Positions 50,478 through 59,617 of a DNA stretch of 64,000 nucleotides are shown here, piece by piece. The translations under genes were made by a program, and so were the position numbers. Below the pieces are notes generated by a model. The model did no database searches, had not been told where the DNA came from, and saw only the letters and a list, made by a program, of their open reading frames with translations. Each line of letters opens with the position of its first letter. The first letter of the stretch is position 1. The DNA is taken from assembly GCF_004217215.1 (NCBI RefSeq), contig NZ_SHKP01000005.1, positions 315,501-379,500 on the forward strand, read 5' to 3'. Source of the stretch: Rivibacter subsaxonicus. GTDB lineage: Bacteria; Pseudomonadota; Gammaproteobacteria; Burkholderiales; Burkholderiaceae_C.

Positions 50478-53400
50478 TGGGCGCCGCCGGCCAGCAGCTC
50501 GGCGTTGCCGCCGGCCGCCGCGGTGTTGATCGTCACCGTCTGCTCGCCACAGAAGCGCGGCAGGTAGTTCGGGCCGCCGGCCTTGGGGCCGGTGCCGCTG
50601 AGGCCCTCGCCGCCGAAGGGCTGCACGCCGACCACCGCGCCGATCATGTTGCGATTGACGTAGACGTTGCCCACCCTCGCCAGCTCGGCGATGCGCTGCG
50701 CGCGGCTGTCGATGCGGGTCTGCACGCCGAGCGTGAGGCCGTAGCCGAGGGCGTTGATCTGCGCGACCAGGGTCTCGACATCCGGTGCCGCGGTGCCCGG
50801 ACCCCAGCGCACGACGTGCAGCACCGGGCCGAAGACCTCCTCCTTCATCGCGCTGACGCCGGCGAGCTCGAACATCGCCGGCGCGATGAAGTGGCCCCGT
50901 TCCGATCCTCCCGGCGCGCCGCGCTCGGCCAGCAGCTTCGCCTCGCGCCCGAGGCGCTCGACATGGCGGCTCAGGTTGGCATGGGCCTCGGCGTCGATCA
51001 CCGGGCCGACGTCGGTCGCCAGATCGGCCGGGTCGCCGACCTTGAGCTCCTGCAGCGCGCCATCGATCATGTGCAGCACGCCGTCGGCGATGCCCTCGTG
51101 CACGCACAGGAGGCGCAGCGCCGAGCAGCGCTGGCCAGCCGAGCGGAACGCGCTCTGCACGACCGCGTCGACCACCTGCTCGGGCAGCGCCGAGCTGTCG
51201 ACGATCATCGCGTTGAGGCCGCCGGTCTCGGCGATCAGCGGCACGATGGGGCCGTCCTTGGCCGCCAGCGTGCGCTGGATGATCTTGGCGACCTGCGTCG
51301 AGCCGGTGAAGCAGACGCCTGCCGTGCGCGGGTGCGCGACCAGCGCGGCGCCGACCGTCTCGCCCGGGCCGTGCAGCAGGCATAGCGCCTCGCGCGGCAG
51401 GCCGGCCTTGTGGAGCAGTTCGACGAAGCGCGCCGCCACCGCCGGCGTCTGCTCGGCCGGCTTGGCGGCCACGGTGTTGCCGGTGACCAGCGCCGCGACC
51501 ACCTGCCCCGCGAAGATCGCGAGCGGGAAGTTCCACGGGCTGATGCAGACGAAGGCGCCGCGGCCGTGCAGGTGCAGCGTGTTCTTCTCGCCGGTCGGGC
51601 CGGGCAGGGCCACCGGCGCCAGGCGGTGCAGCGCCTGTTGCGCGTAGTAGCGGCAGAAGTCGACAGCCTCACGAACTTCGGCCACCGCGTCCGGCCAGGT
51701 CTTGTGGGCCTCCTTGACCAGCAGTGCGCAGTACTCGGGCAGCGCGGCGTCGAGCGCTGCGGCGGCACGATCGAGGATGGCGCAGCGCTCGGCCAGCGGC
51801 GTCGCGTTCCAGCCGGCCCAGGCGGCATCGAGCCTGTCCATCGCGGCGGCGGCGCCCTTCGAGCTGGCCTCCGGCACCGACGGGATGCTCGTCAGCGCGC
51901 GGCCGGCCGCCAGCAGCGGCGCGCGCTCGGCGATCACCGCCAGGTCGACGCCGCTCGAGTTGCGGCGTTCGGCGCCATAGAGCTGCGGCGGCAGCGGCTG
52001 GCCGCTGAGCTTGCTTGGCGCCAGCGGCGAGGCCAGCAGCAGGTCGGGGTCGACGCTCGGGTCGGCGAGCTGGTGCACGAAGCTGCTGTTGGCGCCGTTC
52101 TCGAGCAGGCGCCGCACTAGGTAGGCCAGCAGGTCGCGGTGCTCGCCGACCGGCGCGTAGATGCGCAAGGGGATGCCGCCGGCCTTGAGCACCTCGCGAT
52201 AGACGCCTTCTCCCATGCCATGCAGGCGCTGCATCTCGTAGCGCGCGCCGGCCGCCTCGGCCAGCTCGGCGATCGCCGCGATGGTGCCTGCGTTGTGGGT
52301 CGCGAACTGCGGATAGATCACGTCCGCATGGTCGATCAGCGCCTTGGCACAGGCCAGGTAGGCGAGGTCGGTGTGGTGCTTGTGGGTCCAGACCGGGTAG
52401 GCCGCCAGGCCTTGCTCCTGCGCGCGCTTGATCTCGGCGTCCCAGTAGGCACCCTTGACCAGGCGCACCATGAAGCGCAGGCCCTTGCTCTTGGCGATGC
52501 GCGCCACCTCGTGCACCAGCGCGAGCGAGCGGGTCTGGTAGGCCTGCAGCGCGAGGCCGAAGCCGCGCCACTGCGGATGGTGCTGCGCGATGTGCGCGGC
52601 CAGCGCCTCCAGCACGTCGAGCGAGAGCTCGAGGCGCTCGCTCTCCTCGGCGTCGATCGTCAGGTTGAGGTTGGCGCGCGCGGCGGCATCGACCAGCGGC
52701 AGCAGGCGTGGCACCAGCTCGCGCAGCACGCGCTCGCGCTGGCCGTCCTCGTAGCGGGCGAACAGCGCCGAGAGCTTGATCGAGATGCCGTCCTTGTCCT
52801 CCGGGCCGGCTTCGGCGGTGGCCGGCTGCGCGGCCAGCTGCTCGATCGCGTCGGCATAGCTCTTGAGGTAGCGCAGCGCGTCGGCGTCGGTGCGCGCGCC
52901 CTCGCCGAGCATGTCGTAGCTGAAACGCAGCGCGCGCTGTTCCTTGCGCTGCGCGTTGGCTTCCTTGATCGCCTCGGCCAGCGTCTGGCCTAGCACGAAC
53001 TGGCGGCCGAGCAGCTGGATCGCGCGCACGGTCGCGCTCACCACGGTCTGCGCACCCAGGCGCTGGAGCATGCCGGGCTGCTCGTTGTTGTCGGGCAGGA
53101 ATTTCTTGGACAGCGCGATCGCGCTGGTCGACAGGCTCGCCATCAGCTTGTGCGGACCGTCGGAGCCACCTTCGAAGTCGGCGCGACCAAGCTGGTCGGC
53201 GGTGAGCGCGATCGCGGTCTGCGCATCGGGCACGCGCAGCAGCGCCTCGGCCAGCCGCATCAGCGCCAGGCCCTCGGCGCTCGAGATCGGGAACTCGCGC
53301 AGCAGCGACTCCATCGCCCAGAACGGCGCCGGCTGCGAACGCACCGCCTGCACCCAGGGCTTGGCGCGCTGCTGCGCGCGTTGCCAGTCGAAGCCCGCGG

Positions 53401-53509
53401 CCTGGCCGGCGAGCAAGGCGCTGCAATCGGCCAGGGCCTCCTGCTCGGGGCGCAGCGGCGACGGAAGGCGGGCCACGGAGGGCGGCACGGCAGGCAGATC
53501 GGGATTCAT
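50474..53509 (-). CDS. putA: Bifunctional proline dehydrogenase / glutamate-semialdehyde dehydrogenase
   Basis: 1011 residues from the ATG at 53509, which has AGAGG at good spacing; the in-frame ATG at 53551 has a poorly placed site. The proline dehydrogenase half (about 100-450) is an FAD TIM barrel with FMVRLVKGAYWDAEIKRAQE and YEMQRLHGMGEGVY. The aldehyde dehydrogenase half has ISPWNFPLAIFAGQVVAAL, the general-base ETGG region and the nucleophile Cys in RSAGQRCSALRLL. It oxidises proline to glutamate in two steps by substrate channelling. No ribbon-helix-helix DNA-binding domain is present, unlike E. coli PutA, so it cannot repress itself; the divergent Lrp-type gene probably regulates it. 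Confidence 0.96.
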   Translation of the reverse strand: MNPDLPAVPPSVARLPSPLRPEQEALADCSALLAGQAAGFDWQRAQQRAKPWVQAVRSQPAPFWAMESLLREFPISSAEGLALMRLAEALLRVPDAQTAIALTADQLGRADFEGGSDGPHKLMASLSTSAIALSKKFLPDNNEQPGMLQRLGAQTVVSATVRAIQLLGRQFVLGQTLAEAIKEANAQRKEQRALRFSYDMLGEGARTDADALRYLKSYADAIEQLAAQPATAEAGPEDKDGISIKLSALFARYEDGQRERVLRELVPRLLPLVDAAARANLNLTIDAEESERLELSLDVLEALAAHIAQHHPQWRGFGLALQAYQTRSLALVHEVARIAKSKGLRFMVRLVKGAYWDAEIKRAQEQGLAAYPVWTHKHHTDLAYLACAKALIDHADVIYPQFATHNAGTIAAIAELAEAAGARYEMQRLHGMGEGVYREVLKAGGIPLRIYAPVGEHRDLLAYLVRRLLENGANSSFVHQLADPSVDPDLLLASPLAPSKLSGQPLPPQLYGAERRNSSGVDLAVIAERAPLLAAGRALTSIPSVPEASSKGAAAAMDRLDAAWAGWNATPLAERCAILDRAAAALDAALPEYCALLVKEAHKTWPDAVAEVREAVDFCRYYAQQALHRLAPVALPGPTGEKNTLHLHGRGAFVCISPWNFPLAIFAGQVVAALVTGNTVAAKPAEQTPAVAARFVELLHKAGLPREALCLLHGPGETVGAALVAHPRTAGVCFTGSTQVAKIIQRTLAAKDGPIVPLIAETGGLNAMIVDSSALPEQVVDAVVQSAFRSAGQRCSALRLLCVHEGIADGVLHMIDGALQELKVGDPADLATDVGPVIDAEAHANLSRHVERLGREAKLLAERGAPGGSERGHFIAPAMFELAGVSAMKEEVFGPVLHVVRWGPGTAAPDVETLVAQINALGYGLTLGVQTRIDSRAQRIAELARVGNVYVNRNMIGAVVGVQPFGGEGLSGTGPKAGGPNYLPRFCGEQTVTINTAAAGGNAELLAGGAH

Positions 53510-53563
53510 CGGGAACCTCTTGGACAGAATTTCCGATAGCCTAGTCGCCATCTCACCGAATTA

Positions 53564-54097
53564 ATGACCAAGCTGATGGCTGATCGCCGCACAAAATCCA
53601 GCGAAACTACCATCGAGACCGACGCGTTGCCGGGCCTTGACCGCACCGACCTGCGCATCCTGCACGCGCTGCAGCGCGATGGCCGCATCAGCAACGTGGA
53701 TCTGGCGCAGGCGGTGCATCTGTCGCCGACCGCGGCGCTGGAGCGCGTCAAGCGTCTAACGCGCGATGGCTTCATCCTCGGCTACGAGGCGCGGCTCAAC
53801 CCGGCCAAGCTCGGCGCCGGGATGCTGGTGTTCATCGAGATCGTGCTCGACCGCACCACACCCGAGGTGTTCCGCAGCTTCCAGGCGGCGGTGCAGGCGC
53901 GGCCCGAGATCCTCGAATGCCATCTGGTGGCGGGCGGCTTCGACTACCTGATCAAGACCCGCGCCGCCGACATGAACGCCTACCGCGAGATGCTGGCCAG
54001 CGTCATCTGGTCGCTGCCCGGCGTGCGCGAGACCCGCACCTACGCGGTGATGGAGGAGGTCAAGAACACGACCCACCTCCCGCTTACCGGCACCTGA
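53564..54097 (+). CDS. Lrp/AsnC family regulator, probable putA activator
   Basis: 177 residues. The HTH domain (about 25-80) reads LDRTDLRILHALQRDGRISN and VHLSPTAALERVKRLTRDGF, and the RAM effector domain has VFIEIVLDRT and ECHLVAGGFDYLIKTRAAD. It is divergent from putA across only 54 bp, which hold an AT-rich patch (AATTTCC...GAATTAAT) unusual for this genome and suitable for Lrp binding. In related bacteria such a gene (putR) activates putA when proline is present. Confidence 0.92.
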   Translation: MTKLMADRRTKSSETTIETDALPGLDRTDLRILHALQRDGRISNVDLAQAVHLSPTAALERVKRLTRDGFILGYEARLNPAKLGAGMLVFIEIVLDRTTPEVFRSFQAAVQARPEILECHLVAGGFDYLIKTRAADMNAYREMLASVIWSLPGVRETRTYAVMEEVKNTTHLPLTGT

Positions 54098-54139
54098 CCC
54101 GCGTTGGTGCATACGCGAGCCCACGTAGGGTGATCCCCG

Positions 54140-54158
54140 CCTGTTGCGCCGCAACAGG
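54140..54158 (+). terminator. Hairpin after the Lrp-type gene
   Basis: CCTGTTGC-GCC-GCAACAGG, an 8-bp perfect stem with a 3-base loop, 42 bp past the regulator stop and before livG. Confidence 0.6.
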
Positions 54159-54196
54159 GGTCCTGACAATGGCCGGTCCACGTCAGCCGGATCGGC

Positions 54197-54967
54197 ATGA
54201 GCGACTTCATCCTCCAGACACAAGGGCTCACCAAGGAATTCAAGGGCTTCACCGCCGTTGACAACGTGAACCTGCAAGTCCAGCGCGGCCACATCCACGC
54301 GCTGATCGGCCCCAATGGCGCCGGCAAGACGACCTGCTTCAACCTGCTGACGAAGTTCCTGCCGCCCACGCGCGGCACGATCCTCTTCAACGGGCACGAC
54401 ATCACGCACGAGAAGTCGGCGCAGATCGCGCGCCGCGGCGTGATCCGTTCGTTCCAGATCTCGGCCGTGTTCCCGCACCTGACGGTGCTCGAGAACGTGC
54501 GCATCGGGCTGCAGCGCTTCACCGGTACCTCGTTCCACTTCTGGAAGAACCTCACCGGCCTGCAGCAGCTCGACGCCAAGGTGCTCGCGCTGCTCGAACT
54601 GGTGGACCTGCGCGAGATGGCGCACCTGAGCGCCGCCGACCTGCCCTACGGCCGCAAGCGCGCGCTCGAGATCGCCACCACCATGGCGATGGAGCCCGAG
54701 CTGATGCTGCTCGACGAGCCGACCCAGGGCATGGGCCACGAGGACGTGGACCGCGTCACCAAGCTGATCAAGCGCGTGGCCGAGGGTCGCACGGTGCTGA
54801 TGGTGGAACACAACATGAAGGTGGTCTCGACCATCGCCGACCGCATCACCGTGCTCGCGCGCGGCGCGGTGCTCGCCGAGGGCGACTACGACACGGTGAG
54901 CAAGCACCCGGCAGTGCTCGAGGCCTACATGGGCAGCGAGGCCACCGAGCTGCAGGGAGCGCATTGA
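54197..54967 (+). CDS. livG: Branched-chain amino acid-type ABC transporter ATPase LivG
   Basis: 256 residues. Walker A GPNGAGKTT, Q-loop RSFQISAVFPHLT, a signature region ADLPYGRKRALEIA (departing from the usual LSYGQQR), Walker B LMLLDEPTQGMG and the switch His in MVEHNM. It powers uptake of branched-chain or other small amino acids or amides. First gene of a five-gene operon in the unusual order livG-livF-binding protein-livH-livM. Confidence 0.93.
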   Translation: MSDFILQTQGLTKEFKGFTAVDNVNLQVQRGHIHALIGPNGAGKTTCFNLLTKFLPPTRGTILFNGHDITHEKSAQIARRGVIRSFQISAVFPHLTVLENVRIGLQRFTGTSFHFWKNLTGLQQLDAKVLALLELVDLREMAHLSAADLPYGRKRALEIATTMAMEPELMLLDEPTQGMGHEDVDRVTKLIKRVAEGRTVLMVEHNMKVVSTIADRITVLARGAVLAEGDYDTVSKHPAVLEAYMGSEATELQGAH

Positions 54968-55680
54968 TGGCGGAGCTTGCCCTCGAGATCAAGGACCTCC
55001 ACGCCTGGTATGGCGAGAGCCACATCCTGCACGGCATCAGCCTCGCGGTGCCGCGCGGCCAGGTCGTCACGCTGCTCGGCCGCAACGGCGCCGGCCGCAC
55101 CACCACGCTGCGCGCGATCATGGGCCTGACCGGCGACCGCAAGGGCTCGATCAAGGTGCATGGCACCGAGAGCGTCGGCATGGCGACGCACCGGATCGCC
55201 CAGCTCGGTCTCGGCTACTGCCCGGAGGAGCGCGGCATCTTCGCCTCGCTCAGCACCGAGGAGAACCTGCGCCTGCCGCCGCAGCTCAAGGCCGGCCGCG
55301 GCAAGGCTATGGGCGAGGCGCAGATCTACGCGATGTTCCCCAACCTCGCCGAGCGCAAGAACAGCCCCGGCACGCGGCTTTCGGGGGGCGAACAGCAGAT
55401 GCTGGCGGTCGCGCGCATCCTGCGCACCGGCGCCGACATCCTCTTGCTCGACGAGATCTCAGAAGGCCTCGCGCCGGTGATCGTGCAGGCGCTGGCCCGC
55501 ATGATCAAGGCGCTCAAGGCCGAGGGCTTCACCATCCTGATGGTGGAGCAGAACTTCCGCTTCGCGGCGCCGCTGGCCGACCATTTCCACGTGATCGAGC
55601 ATGGCCAGGTGGCCTTGTCCTTCGCCGCCAGCGAACTCGCCGCCAAGCAGGCGGTGCTCGACGAACTGCTCAGTGTTTGA
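54967..55680 (+). CDS. livF: Branched-chain amino acid-type ABC transporter ATPase LivF
   Basis: 237 residues from the ATG at 54967, sharing its A with the livG stop TGA. The Walker A reads GRNGAGRTT: Arg44 (CGC at 55096-55098) replaces the lysine that contacts the nucleotide phosphates. The rest is intact: signature RLSGGEQQMLAVARI, Walker B ADILLLDEISEGLAP and switch MVEQNF. Some Burkholderiales LivF proteins may carry the same change. The heterodimer with LivG could keep one fully active site. Confidence 0.93.
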   Translation: MAELALEIKDLHAWYGESHILHGISLAVPRGQVVTLLGRNGAGRTTTLRAIMGLTGDRKGSIKVHGTESVGMATHRIAQLGLGYCPEERGIFASLSTEENLRLPPQLKAGRGKAMGEAQIYAMFPNLAERKNSPGTRLSGGEQQMLAVARILRTGADILLLDEISEGLAPVIVQALARMIKALKAEGFTILMVEQNFRFAAPLADHFHVIEHGQVALSFAASELAAKQAVLDELLSV

Positions 55681-55717
55681 CCCCCGTTTTGCCTTCGATC
55701 GACAACCAGGAGACAGC

Positions 55718-56941
55718 ATGGCCCTTCATCTCAAGCGCATCGCCCTCGCCACCGCCGCCCTTTGCGGGCTCGGCGGCTTCGCCGCCGCCCCGGCCCACGC
55801 CCAAGTCTCGGGTGACGTGATCAAGATCGGCATCATCACCGACATGTCGGGCCTGTATGCCGACATCGACGGCGCCGGCGGCGTCGAGGCGATCCGCATG
55901 GCGATCGCCGATGCCAAGGGCATGGCGGCCGGCAAGAAGGTCGAGGTGGTCTATGCCGACCACCAGAACAAGGCCGACGTCGCCGCCAGCAAGGCGCGCG
56001 AATGGTTCGACACGCAGGGCGTGGACATGCTGATCGGCGGCACCAACTCGGGCGCCAACCTGGCGATGGCCAAGATTGCGGCCGAGAAGAAGAAGCCCTT
56101 CATCTCGGTCGGCGCCGCCAGCTCGCGCCTGACCAACGAGGACTGCACGCCCTACACGATTCACTACGCCTACGACACCGTGGCGCTGGCCAACGGCACC
56201 GGCAATGCGGTGGTCAAGTCGGGCGGCAAGACCTGGTACTTCCTGACCGCCGACTACGCCTTCGGCGCCTCGCTGCAGAACGACACCACCGCGGTGGTGC
56301 AGAAGGCGGGCGGGCAGGTCGTCGGCTCGGTCAAGCACCCGTTGTCGGCCAGCGACTTCAGCAGCTTCCTGCTGCAGGCGCAGAGCAGCAAGGCGCAGAT
56401 CCTGGGCCTGGCCAACGCCGGCGGCGACACGATCAACTCGATCAAGGCCGCCAACGAGTTCGGCATCACCAAGACGATGAAGCTCGCCGGCCTGCTGATG
56501 TTCATCAACGACATCCACTCGCTGGGCCTGAAGGCGACCGAGGGCATGTACCTGACCGAGGCCTGGTACTGGAACCAGAGCCCCGAGTCGCGCGTCTGGT
56601 CGCGTCGCTTCTTCGAGAAGTTCAAGCGCATGCCCTCGATGCTGCAGGCAGCCAACTACTCGGCGACCGGCCATTACCTGAAGGCGGTCGAGGCGGCGAA
56701 GTCCGATGACGGCGACAAGACCCTGGCCCAGATGCGCGCCACCAAGGTCAACGACATGTTCTCGCAGAACACCGTGATCGGCCCCGATGGCCGCCACCGC
56801 AACAACATGTACCTGATGCAGGTGAAGTCGAGCAAGGACTCGGGCGAGCCCTGGGACTACTACAACGTGGTGCAGAAGATCCCCGGCGACGAGGCCTTCA
56901 CGCCGCTGGCCAGCAGCAAGTGCCCCCTGCTCAAGAAGTGA
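55718..56941 (+). CDS. ABC transporter periplasmic substrate-binding protein (Leu/Ile/Val-binding family)
   Basis: 407 residues from the ATG at 55718 (AGGAG ahead). The signal peptide ends PAHAQ. The periplasmic-binding fold starts VIKIGIITDMSGLYADIDG and has DMLIGGTNSGANLAMAKIAA and TADYAFGASLQND. It is closer to the amide/urea/aromatic-type members (long mature chain with ending PLASSKCPLLKK) than to E. coli LivJ, so the ligand may not be a branched-chain amino acid. It sits between the ATPase and permease genes. Confidence 0.92.
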   Translation: MALHLKRIALATAALCGLGGFAAAPAHAQVSGDVIKIGIITDMSGLYADIDGAGGVEAIRMAIADAKGMAAGKKVEVVYADHQNKADVAASKAREWFDTQGVDMLIGGTNSGANLAMAKIAAEKKKPFISVGAASSRLTNEDCTPYTIHYAYDTVALANGTGNAVVKSGGKTWYFLTADYAFGASLQNDTTAVVQKAGGQVVGSVKHPLSASDFSSFLLQAQSSKAQILGLANAGGDTINSIKAANEFGITKTMKLAGLLMFINDIHSLGLKATEGMYLTEAWYWNQSPESRVWSRRFFEKFKRMPSMLQAANYSATGHYLKAVEAAKSDDGDKTLAQMRATKVNDMFSQNTVIGPDGRHRNNMYLMQVKSSKDSGEPWDYYNVVQKIPGDEAFTPLASSKCPLLKK

Positions 56942-56977
56942 GCAACCCCAGAGCGCAGCGAGTGAAGTGAACAGAGC

Positions 56978-57865
56978 ATGACGGAGATCTTCGGCATTCC
57001 GGTGCAGGCGTTGCTCGGGCAACTGCTGCTCGGCCTCGTGAACGGATCGTTCTACGCGATCCTTTCGCTGGGCCTGGCGGTGATCTTCGGCATGCTCAAC
57101 ATCATCAACTTCGCCCACGGCTCGCTCTACATGATGGGCGCGTTCCTGGCCTGGATGGGCCTGGAGTACCTGGGCCTGAACTACTGGGTGATGCTGCTGG
57201 TGGCGCCGCTGATCGTCGGCGTCATCGGCATCGTGATCGAGCGTTCGATGCTGCAGTGGCTCTACAAGCTCGACCACCTCTACGGGCTGCTGCTGACCTT
57301 CGGCATCACGCTGGTGATCGAGGGCATCTTCCGCTCCTTCTACGGGGTCTCGGGTCAGACCTATCCGGTGCCCGAGGCGCTGCAGGGCGCCACCAACCTC
57401 GGCTTCATGGTGCTGCCGAACTACCGCGCCTGGGTCGTGGTGGCCTCGATCGTGGTCTGTATGGCGGTCTGGGCCCTGATCGAGAAGACCTCGCTCGGCG
57501 CCACGCTGCGCGCCGGCACCGAGAACGCCAAGCTGGTGCAGGCCTTCGGCATCAACGTGCCGCGCATGATCACACTGACCTATGCCGGCGGCGTGGCGCT
57601 GGCCGCCTTTGCCGGCGTGCTGGCGGCGCCGATCCTGCAGATCACGCCGCTGATGGGCAGCAACCTGATCATCGTGGTGTTTGCGGTCGTCGTGATCGGC
57701 GGCATGGGATCGATCCTCGGCTCGATCCTCACCGGCCTCGGCCTCGGCGTGATCGAGGGCCTGACCAAGGTGTTCTATCCGGAGGCTTCGAGTACCGTGG
57801 TGTTCGTGATCATGGCGATCGTGCTGCTGATCCGCCCGGCCGGGCTGTTCGGCAAAGAGAATTGA
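56978..57865 (+). CDS. livH: Branched-chain amino acid-type ABC permease LivH
   Basis: 295 residues, about eight membrane helices. LLLGLVNGSFYAILSLGLAVIFGMLNIINFAHGSLYMMGAF-type opening (NFAHG is the family signature), EKTSLGATLRAGTENAKLVQ in the coupling loop and VFAVVVIGGMGSILGSI. Forms the channel with LivM. It ends 1 bp before livM begins. Confidence 0.93.
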   Translation: MTEIFGIPVQALLGQLLLGLVNGSFYAILSLGLAVIFGMLNIINFAHGSLYMMGAFLAWMGLEYLGLNYWVMLLVAPLIVGVIGIVIERSMLQWLYKLDHLYGLLLTFGITLVIEGIFRSFYGVSGQTYPVPEALQGATNLGFMVLPNYRAWVVVASIVVCMAVWALIEKTSLGATLRAGTENAKLVQAFGINVPRMITLTYAGGVALAAFAGVLAAPILQITPLMGSNLIIVVFAVVVIGGMGSILGSILTGLGLGVIEGLTKVFYPEASSTVVFVIMAIVLLIRPAGLFGKEN

Positions 57866-57866
57866 G

Positions 57867-58889
57867 ATGAGCGCCCCGACCACCCCTTCCGTTCCGGCCG
57901 GCGCTGCCGTGCCCCTCGCCCGTTCGCCGCTGCTCGGCTACGCGATCATGTTCGGCGTGATCGCCGCGCTGCCCTTCTTCGGCGCGTACCCGATCTTCGT
58001 GATGAAGGTGCTGTGCTACGCGCTGTTTGCCTGCGCCTTCAACCTGCTGATCGGCTTTACCGGCCTGCTGAGCTTCGGCCACGCGGCCTTCCTCGGAACC
58101 GCGGCCTATGCCGCCGGCCACGCGCTCAAGGTCTGGGGCCTGCCGGCCCCGCTCGGACTGGCCTTCGGTGCCGGCGCCGCGGCGCTGGTCGGCCTGGCCT
58201 TCGGCTGGCTCGCGATCCGCCGCAGCGGCATCTATTTCTCGATGATCACGCTGGCGCTGAGCCAGATGCTGTTCTTCTTCTTCCTGCAAGCGCCCTTCAC
58301 CGGCGGCGAGGACGGGCTGCAATCGGTGCCGCGAGGCCGCTTCCTCGGCCTCGACCTGGCCAACGACCTCACGCTTTACTACGTCGTGCTCGGCATCTTC
58401 ATCGCCGCCTTCTGGCTGATCTACCGCACCGTGCACTCGCCCTTCGGCCAGGTGCTCACCTCGATCCGCGAGAACGAGCCGCGCGCAATCTCGCTCGGCT
58501 ACGACACCGACCGCTTCAAGCTGGTCGCCTTCGTGCTGTCGGCCGCGCTGGCCGGCCTGGCCGGCGCCACCAAGACCCTGGTGCTCGGCTTCGCGACACT
58601 GACCGACGCGGTCTGGACCACCTCCGGCGCCGTGATCCTGATGACGCTGGTCGGCGGCATGGGCACGATGGTCGGGCCGATGGTCGGCGCGCTGGTGATC
58701 ATCGCGCTCGAGAACAAGATCGGCGACCTCGGCAAGGCCTTGGCCGAGATCACCGGCATCGCCTGGTTCAACGGCCTCGGCGAATCGGTGACGCTGGTCA
58801 CCGGCCTGATCTTCATCGTCTGCGTGCTGGCCTTCAGGCGCGGGCTGGTGGGCGAGCTGGCGCACTTCATCAAGCGCAAGCGCGGCTAA
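57867..58889 (+). CDS. livM: Branched-chain amino acid-type ABC permease LivM
   Basis: 340 residues, about nine to ten membrane helices after a short Pro/Ala-rich cytoplasmic head. LIGFTGLLSFGHAAFLGTAA is the family signature, with SIRENEPRAISLGYDTDRFK in the ATPase-contact loop and VGGMGTMVGPMVGALV near the end. Last gene of the liv operon; it converges on yggS with a 6-bp gap. Confidence 0.93.
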   Translation: MSAPTTPSVPAGAAVPLARSPLLGYAIMFGVIAALPFFGAYPIFVMKVLCYALFACAFNLLIGFTGLLSFGHAAFLGTAAYAAGHALKVWGLPAPLGLAFGAGAAALVGLAFGWLAIRRSGIYFSMITLALSQMLFFFFLQAPFTGGEDGLQSVPRGRFLGLDLANDLTLYYVVLGIFIAAFWLIYRTVHSPFGQVLTSIRENEPRAISLGYDTDRFKLVAFVLSAALAGLAGATKTLVLGFATLTDAVWTTSGAVILMTLVGGMGTMVGPMVGALVIIALENKIGDLGKALAEITGIAWFNGLGESVTLVTGLIFIVCVLAFRRGLVGELAHFIKRKRG

Positions 58890-58895
58890 GCCTCG

Positions 58896-59588
58896 TCAGG
58901 CGCGCGCTCCGAAGAGCGCGCTGCCCACGCGCACGATCGTTGCGCCTTCGAGCACAGCCGCCTCCAGGTCGGCGCTCATCCCCATCGACAGCGTGTCGAG
59001 TCCGAGGCCGTGCCGGCAGTTGAGTTGCGCCAGCAGCTCTCTGAGCATGCGATGCGGCGCGCGCTGCGCCTCGATGCTGGCGGCCGGCTCCGGGATCGCC
59101 ATCAGTCCGCGCAGCCGCACGCGCGGCAGCCGCGCGACCTCGACCGCCACGGCCGCCGCTTCGTCGGGCGCGAGGCCGCTCTTGCTCGCCTCGCCGCTGG
59201 TGTTGACCTGCAGGCAGAGCTGAAGCGGGGCCAGCGCCGCGGGTCGTTGCTCGCTCAGGCGCTGCGCGATCTTTAGTCGGTCGACGCTGTGGACCCAGTC
59301 GAAGGCCTCGGCAACCACGCGCGTCTTGTTGCCCTGCAGCGGCCCGATCAGGTGCCACTCGATCGCGTCGCGCAACTCGGCCAGCGCGGCCATCTTCTCG
59401 AGCGCCTCCTGCACGTAGTTCTCGCCGAAGGCGCGCTGGCCGGCAGCGGCCGCGGCGCGCACCGCTTCGGCGCCGAAGGTCTTGCTGACCGCCAGCAGCG
59501 TGACGCTGTCCACGCTGCGTTGCGCCTGCACACACGCGCGGACGATGCGCGCGATCACTTGTTGTCGGTTGTGAGCTATCGTCGCCAT
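58896..59588 (-). CDS. yggS: YggS-family PLP-binding protein (PLPHP)
   Basis: 230 residues, a single alanine-racemase-like TIM barrel. PLP lysine Lys36 in LLAVSKTFGAEA; GENYVQEALEK, EWHLIGPLQGNKTR, LQVNTSGEASKSGL and LSMGMSADLEAAV are conserved. It keeps PLP and amino-acid pools balanced rather than catalysing a known reaction. It is divergent from pilT, as in many proteobacteria. Confidence 0.95.
   Translation of the reverse strand: MATIAHNRQQVIARIVRACVQAQRSVDSVTLLAVSKTFGAEAVRAAAAAGQRAFGENYVQEALEKMAALAELRDAIEWHLIGPLQGNKTRVVAEAFDWVHSVDRLKIAQRLSEQRPAALAPLQLCLQVNTSGEASKSGLAPDEAAAVAVEVARLPRVRLRGLMAIPEPAASIEAQRAPHRMLRELLAQLNCRHGLGLDTLSMGMSADLEAAVLEGATIVRVGSALFGARA
58902..58921. terminator. Hairpin inside the 3' end of yggS
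   Basis: GCGCGCTC-CGAA-GAGCGCGC, a perfect 8-bp stem located 13 bp past the livM stop and inside the last codons of yggS. With just 6 bp between the two convergent genes it is the likely terminator for livM. Confidence 0.55.
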
Positions 59589-59617
59589 AATCTTTTGATC
59601 CCCTCCCGCCGCGCTTC

